DNA of 64,000 nt from Rhizobium sp. R635. Lineage in GTDB: Bacteria; Pseudomonadota; Alphaproteobacteria; Rhizobiales; Rhizobiaceae. The translations under genes were made by a program, and so were the position numbers. A model generated the notes under the pieces. That model was not told where the DNA came from, did no database searches, and saw only the letters and a program-made list of their open reading frames with translations. The DNA lies in contig NZ_LOKX01000007.1 of the NCBI RefSeq assembly GCF_002211285.1, positions 62,001 through 126,000 on the forward strand, given 5' to 3'. How positions within the stretch are numbered: position 1 is the first letter of the stretch; every line of letters starts with the position of its first letter. Of this stretch, positions 1 through 7,793 are shown one piece after another.

Positions 1-511
1 TCGGCTCGTCCAGAATGAGCACGCGCGGCTTGCGGAACAGCGCCTTGGCGATCTCCACCATCTGGCGGCGGCCAAGCGCGAGATCGGCGACCGGCATGTC
101 GAGCGGTTCGGTCAGTCCGACCATGTCGCAGACCTCTCGCACGCCGCGATGAAGCGCTGCATAATCGATGAGGCCGAACCGGCGTGGAAAGGCGCCGAGC
201 CCGATGTTTTCCGCAATCGAGAGACTGGCCGTCAGGCTCAGCTCCTGCTGCACCACGGCAATGCCGGCCGCGCGCGCCGCCGCCGGGCTGAAGCGCCCGG
301 CGGGGTTGCCGTCGACGAGGACGGAACCGCTGTCGGGCTGGAGGGCGCCCGACAGGAGGTTGATCAGAGTCGACTTGCCGGCGCCATTCTCGCCGAGCAG
401 GGCGTGAACCCTGCCCGGAAGAAGGGCAATGTCGACACCCTTCAAGACCGGGTTGCCGAAAAATCCCTTGAACACCTGCCGGGCTTCCAGCAGGGGCGTT
501 TGTTCCGTCAT
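1..511 (-). CDS. Sugar ABC transporter ATP-binding protein, C-terminal part outside window
   Basis: This is the N-terminal ~170 residues of an RbsA/XylG-type sugar importer ATPase, which energises uptake at the inner membrane. The start ATG at 511 gives MTEQTPLLEARQVFKGF. A Walker A GENGAGKST lies at about residues 40-48, followed by a Q-loop region (VVQQELSL), a signature-like stretch LALGRRQMVEIAKAL, and the beginning of Walker B (LILDEP) at the window edge. Members of this family carry two fused nucleotide-binding domains of about 500 residues in total, so two thirds of the gene is missing here. The gene follows the binding-protein gene after a 34-base gap in the same orientation, so both belong to one operon. 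The permease must lie further left. Confidence 0.93.
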   Translation of the reverse strand, partial: MTEQTPLLEARQVFKGFFGNPVLKGVDIALLPGRVHALLGENGAGKSTLINLLSGALQPDSGSVLVDGNPAGRFSPAAARAAGIAVVQQELSLTASLSIAENIGLGAFPRRFGLIDYAALHRGVREVCDMVGLTEPLDMPVADLALGRRQMVEIAKALFRKPRVLILDEP

Positions 512-545
512 GACGGCTGCCCTTGATGCGGGTTATCTGGTCGGA

Positions 546-1616
546 TTACTTGGCAAGCAGCTTGTCGAAGAGCGCCTGATCGTAGTCCGAGTAGATATAA
601 CCGTCGGCGGGGAACTTGTCGGCCCGCGCGAGGTAGCTGCCGATCGTGCTGTCGTCGATGACGGGCAGCGGCACCTTGACGAAGGCCGGAACGTCCTTGC
701 CCTGCAGCGCCTGCACGGCGGTATAGACGGAAAGAGCGCCGAGCCAGTTGGGCTGCATGGTCGCCCAGCCCTTGAGACCCTTCTCCTTCCAAAGTTCCAG
801 GAACTGCCGGGCGTTTTCCCCCGTCGTCGGCACCTGTTCGCGGCCCTGGCGCTCGAAGGCGAGGACGGAGCCAGCCGACAGGGCGCCGCCAAGCGACAGC
901 ACGCCGTCGATTTCGGGATTGGCGAAGAGCAGGCTGGTCATCGCTTCCTGTGCCGGAGCGACGTTGTATTCCGTGTTCGTCTCGGTGATCACCTGCAGGC
1001 CCGGATTGGCATCGAGGACCGGCTGGGCGCCCTTGCGGCGGTCGTCGCTCACCGAGATGCCGGCCGGGCCGTTCATGATGATGATCTTGCCCTTGCCTCC
1101 GAGCTGGCTGACCATCCACTTGGCAGCGGTCGCGCCCCATTCATTGGAATCGGTGTTGATCTTGGCGGTCACCTTGTCGGTGTCGACGAGGCTGTCGAAG
1201 TTGACGACGGCGATGCCTTTGTCGCAGGCGTCGGAGATCACCCGGTCGAGCGCCGTGGAGGAACCGGCGATCACGACGATGGCGTCGACATTGGCGTCGA
1301 TCATCGACTGGATATGCTGGATCTGCGTCTGGGCGTTGCCCTGCGCGTCCGTAATCATCAGATCCTTTACGAGGCCTGCCTTCTTCAACTCTTCCACTTC
1401 GGCGGTGATGGTGCCTTCGGTCTGCTTCATCCAGGTCGGCACCGAATAGATGTTCGCCCAGCCGATCGTGTAGGGCGCTTTCCTGTCACCCTTGATGCAA
1501 TTGGCGGCGGCTGACGCCGTGCCGGTGGAAAAGACGAGGAGGGCCGCAGCGGCGGCAGCGCCCGCGAGAAGGCGACGGCGTAACGAGGCGGAAATGCTGT
1601 TTTCAAGATGCTTCAT
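546..1616 (-). CDS. Periplasmic sugar-binding protein of an ABC transporter (RbsB-like)
   Basis: A 356-residue periplasmic-binding protein of the ribose/LacI-like fold (Peripla_BP_4). The start ATG at 1616 gives MKHLENSISASLRRR, a twin-arginine-like basic head and a hydrophobic stretch ending at ASA, that is, a signal peptide. Typical family segments are DAQGNAQTQIQHIQSMI and DAIVVIAGSST. The frame stays open far upstream, but only this start leaves a signal peptide at the N terminus. It is the first gene of the minus-strand operon that continues into the ATPase at 1-511. The divergent IclR gene is the likely regulator. The sugar cannot be told from sequence. Confidence 0.93.
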   Translation of the reverse strand: MKHLENSISASLRRRLLAGAAAAAALLVFSTGTASAAANCIKGDRKAPYTIGWANIYSVPTWMKQTEGTITAEVEELKKAGLVKDLMITDAQGNAQTQIQHIQSMIDANVDAIVVIAGSSTALDRVISDACDKGIAVVNFDSLVDTDKVTAKINTDSNEWGATAAKWMVSQLGGKGKIIIMNGPAGISVSDDRRKGAQPVLDANPGLQVITETNTEYNVAPAQEAMTSLLFANPEIDGVLSLGGALSAGSVLAFERQGREQVPTTGENARQFLELWKEKGLKGWATMQPNWLGALSVYTAVQALQGKDVPAFVKVPLPVIDDSTIGSYLARADKFPADGYIYSDYDQALFDKLLAK

Positions 1617-1856
1617 GTCGATCCCCTTTTTTCTATGCGGCAGCGCTGACGGCTTGCCATCTCCCAATTGTCCAATATAATGTACATATGATCTAAATAC
1701 CGGACGCGGTGATCTTATGCCGATTTTTTTGCCTCGCAAGAGGGGTGGAAAAATTTCCTTAGCGAGGAATGACAGGATCGGTTGACAGATGCGGCGGAGG
1801 GTTTGAAAAGCTTGGCCGGACAGGAACAGGGCCCAACAAGAACGGGATTGACAGCA
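1617..1856. promoter_or_regulatory. Divergent promoter region between sugar operon and IclR gene
   Basis: This 240-base spacer separates the sugar-binding-protein gene from the iclR-type gene. It contains an A+T-rich core around 1670-1705 with an 8-bp palindrome ATGTACAT at 1680-1687, flanked by GTCC at 1670-1673 and GGAC at 1702-1705. Such a symmetric patch between divergent genes is the expected place for an IclR operator. No strong -35/-10 pair can be assigned with certainty. Confidence 0.4.
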
Positions 1857-2642
1857 ATGGACGCAATTCAGGACGAAGCAGTCGGCAAGCGCGGCCGCGG
1901 GCTCGACCGCGCCTTCGAAATCCTCGATTTCCTGCGCCAGAAGCGGCAGGCCCTGAAGCCAAACGAAATCGCCGCGCAGATCGGCGCGCCGCGCTCGTCG
2001 GTCTACGAGCTCGTCAATCTGCTGCTGAGCAACGGCATTCTCGAATTCACCGGCGGCGACGGGCGCGTCTATCTCGGCCGCAAGCTCTATTTCCTCGGCG
2101 CCGCCTACGAGAACCATTTCGATTTCACCCGCGAATGCGAAGCGGCGCTGGAACAGCTCGCGGATGAGACGCGGGAGACGGCGCAGTTCTGCATGCTCGA
2201 TGGCAACAAATACACCGTCGTGCGCATGCGCGAAGGCGCTCGGCCGTTTCGCATTTCGACGGATATCGGCCAGTCGGTGCCGATCCCGTGGACGGCTTCC
2301 GGCCGTCTGCTCGTCGCGCATCTGTCGGACGAGGAGATCCTGAACTTCATTCCGCCGCAGGATTTCAGGCTGCCGAGCGGCGAATGGCTCGACCCGCAAA
2401 GCTTCATCACCGAAGTGCGCCAGTCCGAGCGTGAAGGCTTTTTTACCTTCAACAGCATCGTCGACAGCTTCACGCATTGTTTTGCCGTGCCGGTCAAGGA
2501 CGAGGAAGGCCATGCCGCCGCGACGCTCTGCCTGGTCACACCGCGCGACGACGGCATCGCCAACCGCGACCGCTATCTCGACTGCCTGAAAAAGGCGGCA
2601 GCCGGTCTCGACCACGCCCCGGCACGGCCGAAACGCGGCTGA
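1857..2642 (+). CDS. IclR-family transcriptional regulator
   Basis: A DNA-binding regulator of about 261 residues. The N-terminal winged helix-turn-helix covers roughly residues 12-70 (LDRAFEILDFLRQKRQALKP, then the recognition-helix region APRSSVYELVNLL). The C-terminal IclR effector domain follows (TGGDGRVYLGRKLYFLG ... WTASGRLLVAHL). The chosen ATG at 1857 leaves a usual ~12-residue lead before the HTH. An in-frame TTG at 1782, preceded by AGGAT, would add 25 residues and cannot be excluded. It is divergent from the sugar ABC operon at 1-1616 and so is probably its local, sugar-responsive regulator. Confidence 0.9.
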   Translation: MDAIQDEAVGKRGRGLDRAFEILDFLRQKRQALKPNEIAAQIGAPRSSVYELVNLLLSNGILEFTGGDGRVYLGRKLYFLGAAYENHFDFTRECEAALEQLADETRETAQFCMLDGNKYTVVRMREGARPFRISTDIGQSVPIPWTASGRLLVAHLSDEEILNFIPPQDFRLPSGEWLDPQSFITEVRQSEREGFFTFNSIVDSFTHCFAVPVKDEEGHAAATLCLVTPRDDGIANRDRYLDCLKKAAAGLDHAPARPKRG

Positions 2643-2851
2643 CGCCCTGAACACAGCCCAAGCATGATGCCGAGCGGCACGGACGTCCGGGCCTAAACCG
2701 GTGTGCGGCTGCACGCTCCCTTACGCATGTTCACGCTCGCTCGGATCTCCACGCCGCGCAGGACGCCACTCGTCGTTCCGATGATTGATTTCCGGTTTTT
2801 CGCCAATCCCGCAAATCTATTCACTCTTCCTCCAAAACTACGGAATGAAGT

Positions 2852-2874
2852 TTCTCTATAAAATCTATGGAGAA
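2852..2874. promoter_or_regulatory. Imperfect inverted repeat upstream of monooxygenase operon A
   Basis: Arms TTCTCTATA (2852-2860) and TATGGAGAA (2866-2874) are complementary at 8 of 9 positions around a 5-base centre. The repeat sits 85 bases before the start codon of the flavin monooxygenase gene, and its left arm includes the -10-like string TATAAA. It is the only structured element I see in the 316-base gap 2643-2958. A repressor or activator site for the downstream operon is likely, but the regulator is unknown. Confidence 0.35.
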
Positions 2875-2958
2875 CGTATTTTAGCATTCCGACAGCCGAT
2901 ATCACGCCCTGGCCTTGGGGAAGGCCGGGCTGCCGGCAACAAACGGAGAGGACGCGAA

Positions 2959-4311
2959 ATGACACGGAAAATCAGGCTTGGAGCATTTCTTCCCGGTGGC
3001 GGCCAGCATGTTGCCTCATGGCGACATCCAGACCAGCCGGTCGACGGCGCGACCAGTTTCGAGTTTCACAAGCAGCTCGCCCTGACAGCCGAACGCGGGC
3101 TCTTCGATGCCTATTTCCTGGCTGATGGACTGGCTGTCGGCTTCGGCGGGGCGCGGGAAGGCGGCAACGCCCGCGTGGCCGGCTTCGAGCCGGTGACGCT
3201 GTTCTCCGCCCTTGCGCCCCTGACCACCCATCTCGGCTTCATCGCGACGTCCTCGACCACCTATGAGGAGCCTTATACGACCGCCCGCAAGTTCGCCTCG
3301 CTCGATCTGATCTCCGAGGGCCGTGCCGGCTGGAATGTCGTCACCACGACAGGCGATCTCACGGCGCAGAACTTCAACCGCGAAACACAGCTGCCGCATG
3401 CCGAACGCTATCGCCGTGCCGCCGAGCATGTCGACGTCGTCCGCAAACTCTGGGAAAGCTTCGAGGACGATGCCTTCATCCGCGACAAGGCATCAGGCGT
3501 CTTCTTCGACCCGACAAAGCTGCACGACACCGACCACCGCGGCGAGCATTTCAGCGTGCGCGGTCCGCTCAACATCTCCAGATCGCCGCAGGGACATCCC
3601 GTCATCGTGCAAGCCGGTCAGTCCGACGACGGACGCGGGCTCGCCGCCGCGACGGCCGAGGTCATCTTCACCGCCCATCAACACATCGAAACCGCCCAGG
3701 AGCTCTACCGGGACATCAAGGCGCGCGCCCGCGGCTTGGGCAGGAACCCCGATCACATTCTGGTCATGCCCGGCGTATCCGCCTTCGTCGGCAGGACCGA
3801 AGCAGAGGCACGCGAGAAATACGATCGCCTGACCTCGCTCATCGTCGAGGAAGACGGAATCGGCCTTCTCAACGGCCTGACCGGCGGCACGCTCGACCTG
3901 CATGGTTACGATCTCGACGGGCCGCTTCCGCCCGCGCCGCCGACGGAAGGCATGAAGAGCCGGCAGGCACTCATTCGCCAGATTGCCGACGAAAACAACT
4001 TCACCATCCGCCAGCTCTATCAGTGGATCGCATCCGCCCGCGGACACTTCACCATCGTCGGAACGGCCGAACAGATCGCCGATACGCTGCAGACGTGGTT
4101 CGAAAACGAAGCCGCCGACGGCTTCAACATTCTGCCGCCCTGGCTTCCGACGGCGCTCGACGACTTCGTCGATCTGGTCATCCCGGAACTGCAGCGCCGC
4201 GGCCTGTTCCGCACGGCTTACGAAGGCAAGACGCTGCGGGAGAACCTCGGCCTGCCTTTCCCGACCAACCGATGGGCTGCCGGACGCGCAGCTCTGCAGG
4301 CAGCGGAGTAA
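2959..4311 (+). CDS. LLM-class flavin-dependent monooxygenase (NtaA/SnaA/DszA type), system A
   Basis: A 450-residue luciferase-like TIM-barrel monooxygenase of the NtaA/SnaA/DszA subfamily, which uses FMNH2 and O2 supplied by a separate reductase. Family signatures are IRLGAFLPGGGQHVASWRHP at the N terminus, FIATSSTTYEEPYTTARKFA near residue 100, GRAGWNVVTT, the NISRSPQGHPVIVQAGQS flavin/substrate-loop region, and the C-terminal GTAEQIADTLQTWF. Start ATG at 2959 is set by GGAGAGG at 2945-2951. It leads a four-gene plus-strand operon with a NitT/TauT-like ABC transporter, so the substrate is probably an imported organosulfur or amine compound. The gene at 36101-37468 is a clear paralogue. No flavin reductase is encoded nearby. 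Confidence 0.92.
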   Translation: MTRKIRLGAFLPGGGQHVASWRHPDQPVDGATSFEFHKQLALTAERGLFDAYFLADGLAVGFGGAREGGNARVAGFEPVTLFSALAPLTTHLGFIATSSTTYEEPYTTARKFASLDLISEGRAGWNVVTTTGDLTAQNFNRETQLPHAERYRRAAEHVDVVRKLWESFEDDAFIRDKASGVFFDPTKLHDTDHRGEHFSVRGPLNISRSPQGHPVIVQAGQSDDGRGLAAATAEVIFTAHQHIETAQELYRDIKARARGLGRNPDHILVMPGVSAFVGRTEAEAREKYDRLTSLIVEEDGIGLLNGLTGGTLDLHGYDLDGPLPPAPPTEGMKSRQALIRQIADENNFTIRQLYQWIASARGHFTIVGTAEQIADTLQTWFENEAADGFNILPPWLPTALDDFVDLVIPELQRRGLFRTAYEGKTLRENLGLPFPTNRWAAGRAALQAAE

Positions 4312-4321
4312 GGAGAAATCC

Positions 4322-5173
4322 ATGACCTATGAGATCAACCAGGTCCTTCCGAGAAGCTTTGGCCGTCTGAAAAACCGCGAAAGCAATACGCCCAGTTTCG
4401 CATCGCATGTGCGCGGGGTGCTCGCATCGCTTCTCCCGCGTTACGGCCTGCTCATCGCCTTTCTCGTGCTGTGGCAGGTGTCGAGCACCCGGGGCTGGGT
4501 CAATCCCGCCGTCTTCCCGCCCTTGAACGTGATCCTGTCGGCCCTCTGGACCAACCTTGCCAACGGCGCGCTGCTCGACGACATCGCCATCAGCCTGCAG
4601 CGGGCCGGAATCGCCTTCGCCTTTGCCGTCGTGATCGGCATTCCGCTCGGCCTCTTCATGGGCCAGTTTCGGACGGTCGAACAGGCGCTCGATCCGATCC
4701 TGCAGCTCTTCCGCCAGACCTCGGCGCTCGCGCTCTACCCGGTCTTCATCCTGCTGCTCGGGCTCGGCGAAACCTCCAAGATCTTCGTCATCTTCTGGGC
4801 GACGCTGTTTCCGGTGCTGCTCGCCACGATCGGCGGCGTCAAGGAAGTGGACAAGAAGCTCATCGAGATGGCGCGGACCTACGGCGCCGGACCGCTCACC
4901 GTCTTCCGCCGCGTCATCCTGCCGGCCTCCGTGCCTGCGATCTTCGTGGGGCTGCGTCTCTCGGCCACGACTGCGCTTCTCCTGTTGATCGCGGCCGAGA
5001 TGATCGGCGCCAACAAGGGCATCGGCTTCCAGGTCATGAACGCCCAGTACAATTTCCAGATCCCGCTGATGTTCGCGGCGATCCTGCTGCTCGCCTTCCT
5101 CGGCCTTGCCGCCAATGCCCTGCTCGTTCTCCTGCAGCGCCGTCTCTGCCGCTGGTCTCAGCCGAGTGCCTGA
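4322..5173 (+). CDS. ABC transporter permease, SsuC/TauC type, system A
   Basis: A 283-residue inner-membrane permease of the NitT/TauT family (BPD_transp_1). About six hydrophobic segments are visible, the first at LLPRYGLLIAFLVLWQV. The EAA-loop that contacts the ATPase is IEMARTYGAGPLTVFRRVILPA, near residues 180-200. Start ATG at 4322 has AGGAG at 4311-4315, and the gene begins 10 bases after the monooxygenase stop codon. Together with the binding protein and ATPase that follow it forms a complete importer. Confidence 0.93.
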   Translation: MTYEINQVLPRSFGRLKNRESNTPSFASHVRGVLASLLPRYGLLIAFLVLWQVSSTRGWVNPAVFPPLNVILSALWTNLANGALLDDIAISLQRAGIAFAFAVVIGIPLGLFMGQFRTVEQALDPILQLFRQTSALALYPVFILLLGLGETSKIFVIFWATLFPVLLATIGGVKEVDKKLIEMARTYGAGPLTVFRRVILPASVPAIFVGLRLSATTALLLLIAAEMIGANKGIGFQVMNAQYNFQIPLMFAAILLLAFLGLAANALLVLLQRRLCRWSQPSA

Positions 5174-5212
5174 CCCGCTTCCTCCAATTTTCTTCTTCCG
5201 AAAGGACATCCC

Positions 5213-6196
5213 ATGACATTCCATCCCCGCAACCTTCTCCTGCCGGCCGTGATCGCTCTCGGTCTCGCCACGCCGGCCGCAGCCGCCGACGCCGTGAAGC
5301 TGCGCTACCTCGCCAGCCAAGGCGGCCTTGCCGCCCATGAACTGGCCGATGCACTCGGATATTTCAAGGACACAGGCATCACGCTTGAGAATGTCGGCTA
5401 CGCCCAGGGCGGACCGGCCTCCCTCATCGCTCTCGCATCCGGCGATGTCGAGATCGGCAGCGCCGCCACCTCCGCCGTGCTGAATTCGATCATCGGCGGC
5501 AACGCCTTCGTCGCCGCCTATCCGTCGAACGGCATCAATGACGAGGTGCAGTCGACCTTCTACGTGCTCGAAGACAGCCCGATCAAAACAATCAAGGACA
5601 TTGCCGGCAAGAGCATCGCGGTCAACACGCTCGGCGCTCATCTCGACTACACCATCCGCGAGGCCCTGCATTCCGTCGGCCTGCCGAGCGACTCCGCCAA
5701 TCAGGTCGTCGTTCCCGGCCCGCAGCTCGAGCAGGTGCTGCGTTCCAAGCAGGTCGATATTGCCGCCTTCGGCTATTGGCAGACGACCTTTGAGGGTGCG
5801 GCGCTGAAGAACGGCGGTCTTCGTCCCGTTTTCGACGATACCGACGTGCTCGGCGACATCGCCGGCGGCTTCGTGGTCCTGCGCCGCGATTTCATACAGC
5901 AGCATCCGGAAGCCTCGAAAATCTTCGTCGAGCAGTCGGCCCGCGCCCTCGACTATGCACGCGAACATCCTGAGGAAACCAAGAAGATCCTGGCCAAGGC
6001 GCTTGCTGAGCGTGGTGAGAACCCTGATATCGCACAATATTTCCGCGGTTACGGCGTGCGCGCCGGCGGCCTGCCGGTCGAACGCGACATTCAGTTCTGG
6101 ATCGACGTGCTCGTTCGCGAGGGCAAGCTGAAGGAAGGCCAACTGGCGGCCAAGAACATTCTCTTTACCGCCGACGCCAAGCCGGCAAGCAATTGA
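5213..6196 (+). CDS. Substrate-binding protein of NitT/TauT-type ABC transporter, system A
   Basis: A 327-residue periplasmic solute-binding protein (SsuA/TauA-like, NMT1 fold). MTFHPRNLLLPAVIALGLATPAAAADA is a signal peptide with cleavage after AAA. The mature part begins KLRYLASQGGLAAHELADAL, and SGDVEIGSAATSAVLNSI is the typical ligand-loop region. AAAGGA at 5201-5206 supports the ATG at 5213. It lies between the permease and ATPase genes. Ligand class is judged from family only: aliphatic sulfonates, taurine or related small organics. Confidence 0.92.
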   Translation: MTFHPRNLLLPAVIALGLATPAAAADAVKLRYLASQGGLAAHELADALGYFKDTGITLENVGYAQGGPASLIALASGDVEIGSAATSAVLNSIIGGNAFVAAYPSNGINDEVQSTFYVLEDSPIKTIKDIAGKSIAVNTLGAHLDYTIREALHSVGLPSDSANQVVVPGPQLEQVLRSKQVDIAAFGYWQTTFEGAALKNGGLRPVFDDTDVLGDIAGGFVVLRRDFIQQHPEASKIFVEQSARALDYAREHPEETKKILAKALAERGENPDIAQYFRGYGVRAGGLPVERDIQFWIDVLVREGKLKEGQLAAKNILFTADAKPASN

Positions 6197-6205
6197 GGAA
6201 CCGTG

Positions 6206-6976
6206 ATGAGCGTCGCTGAGGACATTCGCCGCGGAGAGGTGACGATCCGTCACCTCTCCAAATCCTACAGACTGAACGGCACCCCCCTGCAGGTTCTCAA
6301 GGATATCAATCTCAACATCCGCTCCGGCGAAAGCCTCGCCATCGTCGGCGCCAGCGGTTCGGGCAAGACGACCCTGCTCAGGGTTCTGGCCGGGCTCGAG
6401 GAATCCGATACCGGCGAAGTACTCGTCGACGGCAAGGCTATAAAAGGTGTGGGCGCGGAGCGCGCCGTCATCTTCCAGGAGCCGCGTCTTCTTCCCTGGC
6501 TCACGGTGCTCGACAACGTGGCCTTCGGGCTGGAAACGCGGGGGCTGTCCCGCGAGCAGGCGAGGAACCGGGCGCGTCACTACGTCAAGCTCGTCGGCCT
6601 GCAGCAATTCGAAGCGGCCTATCCCCGGCAGCTCTCGGGCGGCATGGCGCAGCGTGTCGGCATCGCCCGGGCGCTTGCCGTCCAGCCCGAAATCCTGCTG
6701 CTCGACGAACCGCTCGGCGCGCTCGACGCGATGACCAAGATCGGCATGCAGCAGGAACTCGCACGGATCTGGCGCGATGAGGATGTGACGACCATTCTCG
6801 TCACACATGATCTCGAAGAGGCGATCTATCTTGCCGACCGGATCCTGATCCTGCCGCGGGAAAAGGGAGCCGCGCCGCGCCTGATCGAAATCGATCTGCC
6901 ACGTCCCCGCGATCGCAGCGCGCCGGAATTCGTCCGGCACCGCGAGGAACTGCTGAACCTGTTCGGACTGCACTGA
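6206..6976 (+). CDS. ABC transporter ATP-binding protein, SsuB/TauB type, system A
   Basis: A 256-residue ATPase of the NitT/TauT group. Walker A GASGSGKTT lies near residue 50, followed by the Q-loop FQEPRLLPWLTV, signature LSGGMAQRVGIARAL, Walker B LLLDEPLGALDA and switch His in VTHDLEEAI. GAGGAA at 6195-6200 favours the ATG at 6206 over the overlapping GTG at 6203. It is the last gene of the operon that begins at 2959, only 9 bases after the binding-protein stop. No terminator hairpin is evident before the convergent toxin gene. Confidence 0.94.
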   Translation: MSVAEDIRRGEVTIRHLSKSYRLNGTPLQVLKDINLNIRSGESLAIVGASGSGKTTLLRVLAGLEESDTGEVLVDGKAIKGVGAERAVIFQEPRLLPWLTVLDNVAFGLETRGLSREQARNRARHYVKLVGLQQFEAAYPRQLSGGMAQRVGIARALAVQPEILLLDEPLGALDAMTKIGMQQELARIWRDEDVTTILVTHDLEEAIYLADRILILPREKGAAPRLIEIDLPRPRDRSAPEFVRHREELLNLFGLH

Positions 6977-7014
6977 AAGCTGCGGCTCCGTCCGTTCTGC
7001 AGGCCGGAGACATT

Positions 7015-7437
7015 TCACCCGGCCCAGGGATCGATCAGTTTGATCCCGAAGCCCTCGAAATCTCTGCTGTTGCGCGTCGCAAGGCTGAGATGGTGAGCAA
7101 TCGCGGTGGCCGCGATCAGGCCGTCCATTGACGACAGGCCGCGGCCTCTCCGTCTTGCATCGCCCATAAGGTCTCCCCAGGCCAAGGCAACCGGTTCATC
7201 CACCGGAATGATGCGATGCTCGAAGCGTTGCGTCAGGTCGTGGGCAAGCCATTCGGCCAGCGCGTCGCGTTTGCGTCCCTTGTCCATCAGCGCAACACCG
7301 CGCCGGATCTCCGCGATCGACACGATGCTGATGAAGGAGCGATCCTCATCAAGCCTGTCCAACCATTCCAGGACGCTTGCATCAGGGTTCGGCCTGGTCA
7401 CTTCGGACAGGACGCTGGTGTCCAGCAGAAGCCTCAC
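7015..7437 (-). CDS. vapC: PIN-domain toxin (VapC/FitB-like)
   Basis: A 140-residue PIN-domain ribonuclease, the toxin half of a type II toxin-antitoxin pair. Conserved acidic residues are visible at D6 (LLLDTSVLSE), E43 (SIAEIRRG), D105 (SSMDGLIAATA) and D126 (TRNSRDF), the full Mg-binding set. The spacing and TRNxxDF ending resemble FitB. The start overlaps the antitoxin stop by 4 bases (ATGA at 7434-7437), so the two are translationally coupled with the antitoxin first. Confidence 0.93.
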   Translation of the reverse strand: MRLLLDTSVLSEVTRPNPDASVLEWLDRLDEDRSFISIVSIAEIRRGVALMDKGRKRDALAEWLAHDLTQRFEHRIIPVDEPVALAWGDLMGDARRRGRGLSSMDGLIAATAIAHHLSLATRNSRDFEGFGIKLIDPWAG

Positions 7438-7700
7438 AGTTCAGGATCGCGTGGTTCGTCGCGTTGCCGCTCGAGGTCCAGCTCGGCGCCGCGTAAGGGC
7501 GATTCCATCAGAAATTCGGCAAGCGTCCCCTTGCGGGCGGTTTTGCGCTGCCATTCCTCCACAGAGACGACGACGACGCTCGGCTTGCCGTTGCGTGTGA
7601 TTGTCTGTGGCGTGGATTGCGCGCGTTCGATGACCTCGGAAAGCTTCGCCTTTGCGCTGGCAACGGTCCAGCTTTCATCGACTTGCGGTGACGGCTGCAT
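7434..7700 (-). CDS. vapB: Phd/YefM-type antitoxin
   Basis: An 88-residue antitoxin. The N-terminal DNA-binding half has the Phd/YefM pattern WTVASAKAKLSEVIERAQ ... QTITRNGKPSVVVVSVEEW. The charged C-terminal tail (LRGAELDLERQRDEPRDPEL) would bind and neutralise the PIN toxin. AGGAG lies just upstream of the ATG at 7700. It is the first gene of the pair and, as in this family, probably represses its own promoter, which carries a tandem repeat at 7720-7737. Confidence 0.92.
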   Translation of the reverse strand: MQPSPQVDESWTVASAKAKLSEVIERAQSTPQTITRNGKPSVVVVSVEEWQRKTARKGTLAEFLMESPLRGAELDLERQRDEPRDPEL

Positions 7701-7719
7701 CGCGCATCTCCTGACCAGA

Positions 7720-7737
7720 ATGACTATAATGACTATA
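7720..7737. promoter_or_regulatory. Tandem 9-bp repeat in the toxin-antitoxin promoter
   Basis: Two perfect back-to-back copies of ATGACTATA (7720-7728 and 7729-7737) start 20 bases upstream of the antitoxin start codon, and CTATATAG at 7733-7740 adds local dyad symmetry. Repeated half-sites in this position fit cooperative autorepression by the antitoxin/toxin complex. The same A+T-rich string could provide the -10 element of the minus-strand promoter. Confidence 0.55.
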
Positions 7738-7793
7738 TAGGCCGAGACTGGGTGAATGGCAAGCAGCCGTCATCGGTTAGCTTGCGTGGGCGA

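Noticed and set aside
1617..2714. N-terminal extension of the sugar-binding protein to 722 residues
   Set aside because: It would put the signal peptide in the middle of the protein and runs antisense through the IclR gene.
4178..7018. Very long minus-strand open frame (946 codons) opposite system A
   Set aside because: It lies antisense to four genes with full catalytic and ATPase motifs; high G+C DNA gives such frames by chance, and its translation is low-complexity Asp/Arg/Glu-rich without domains.
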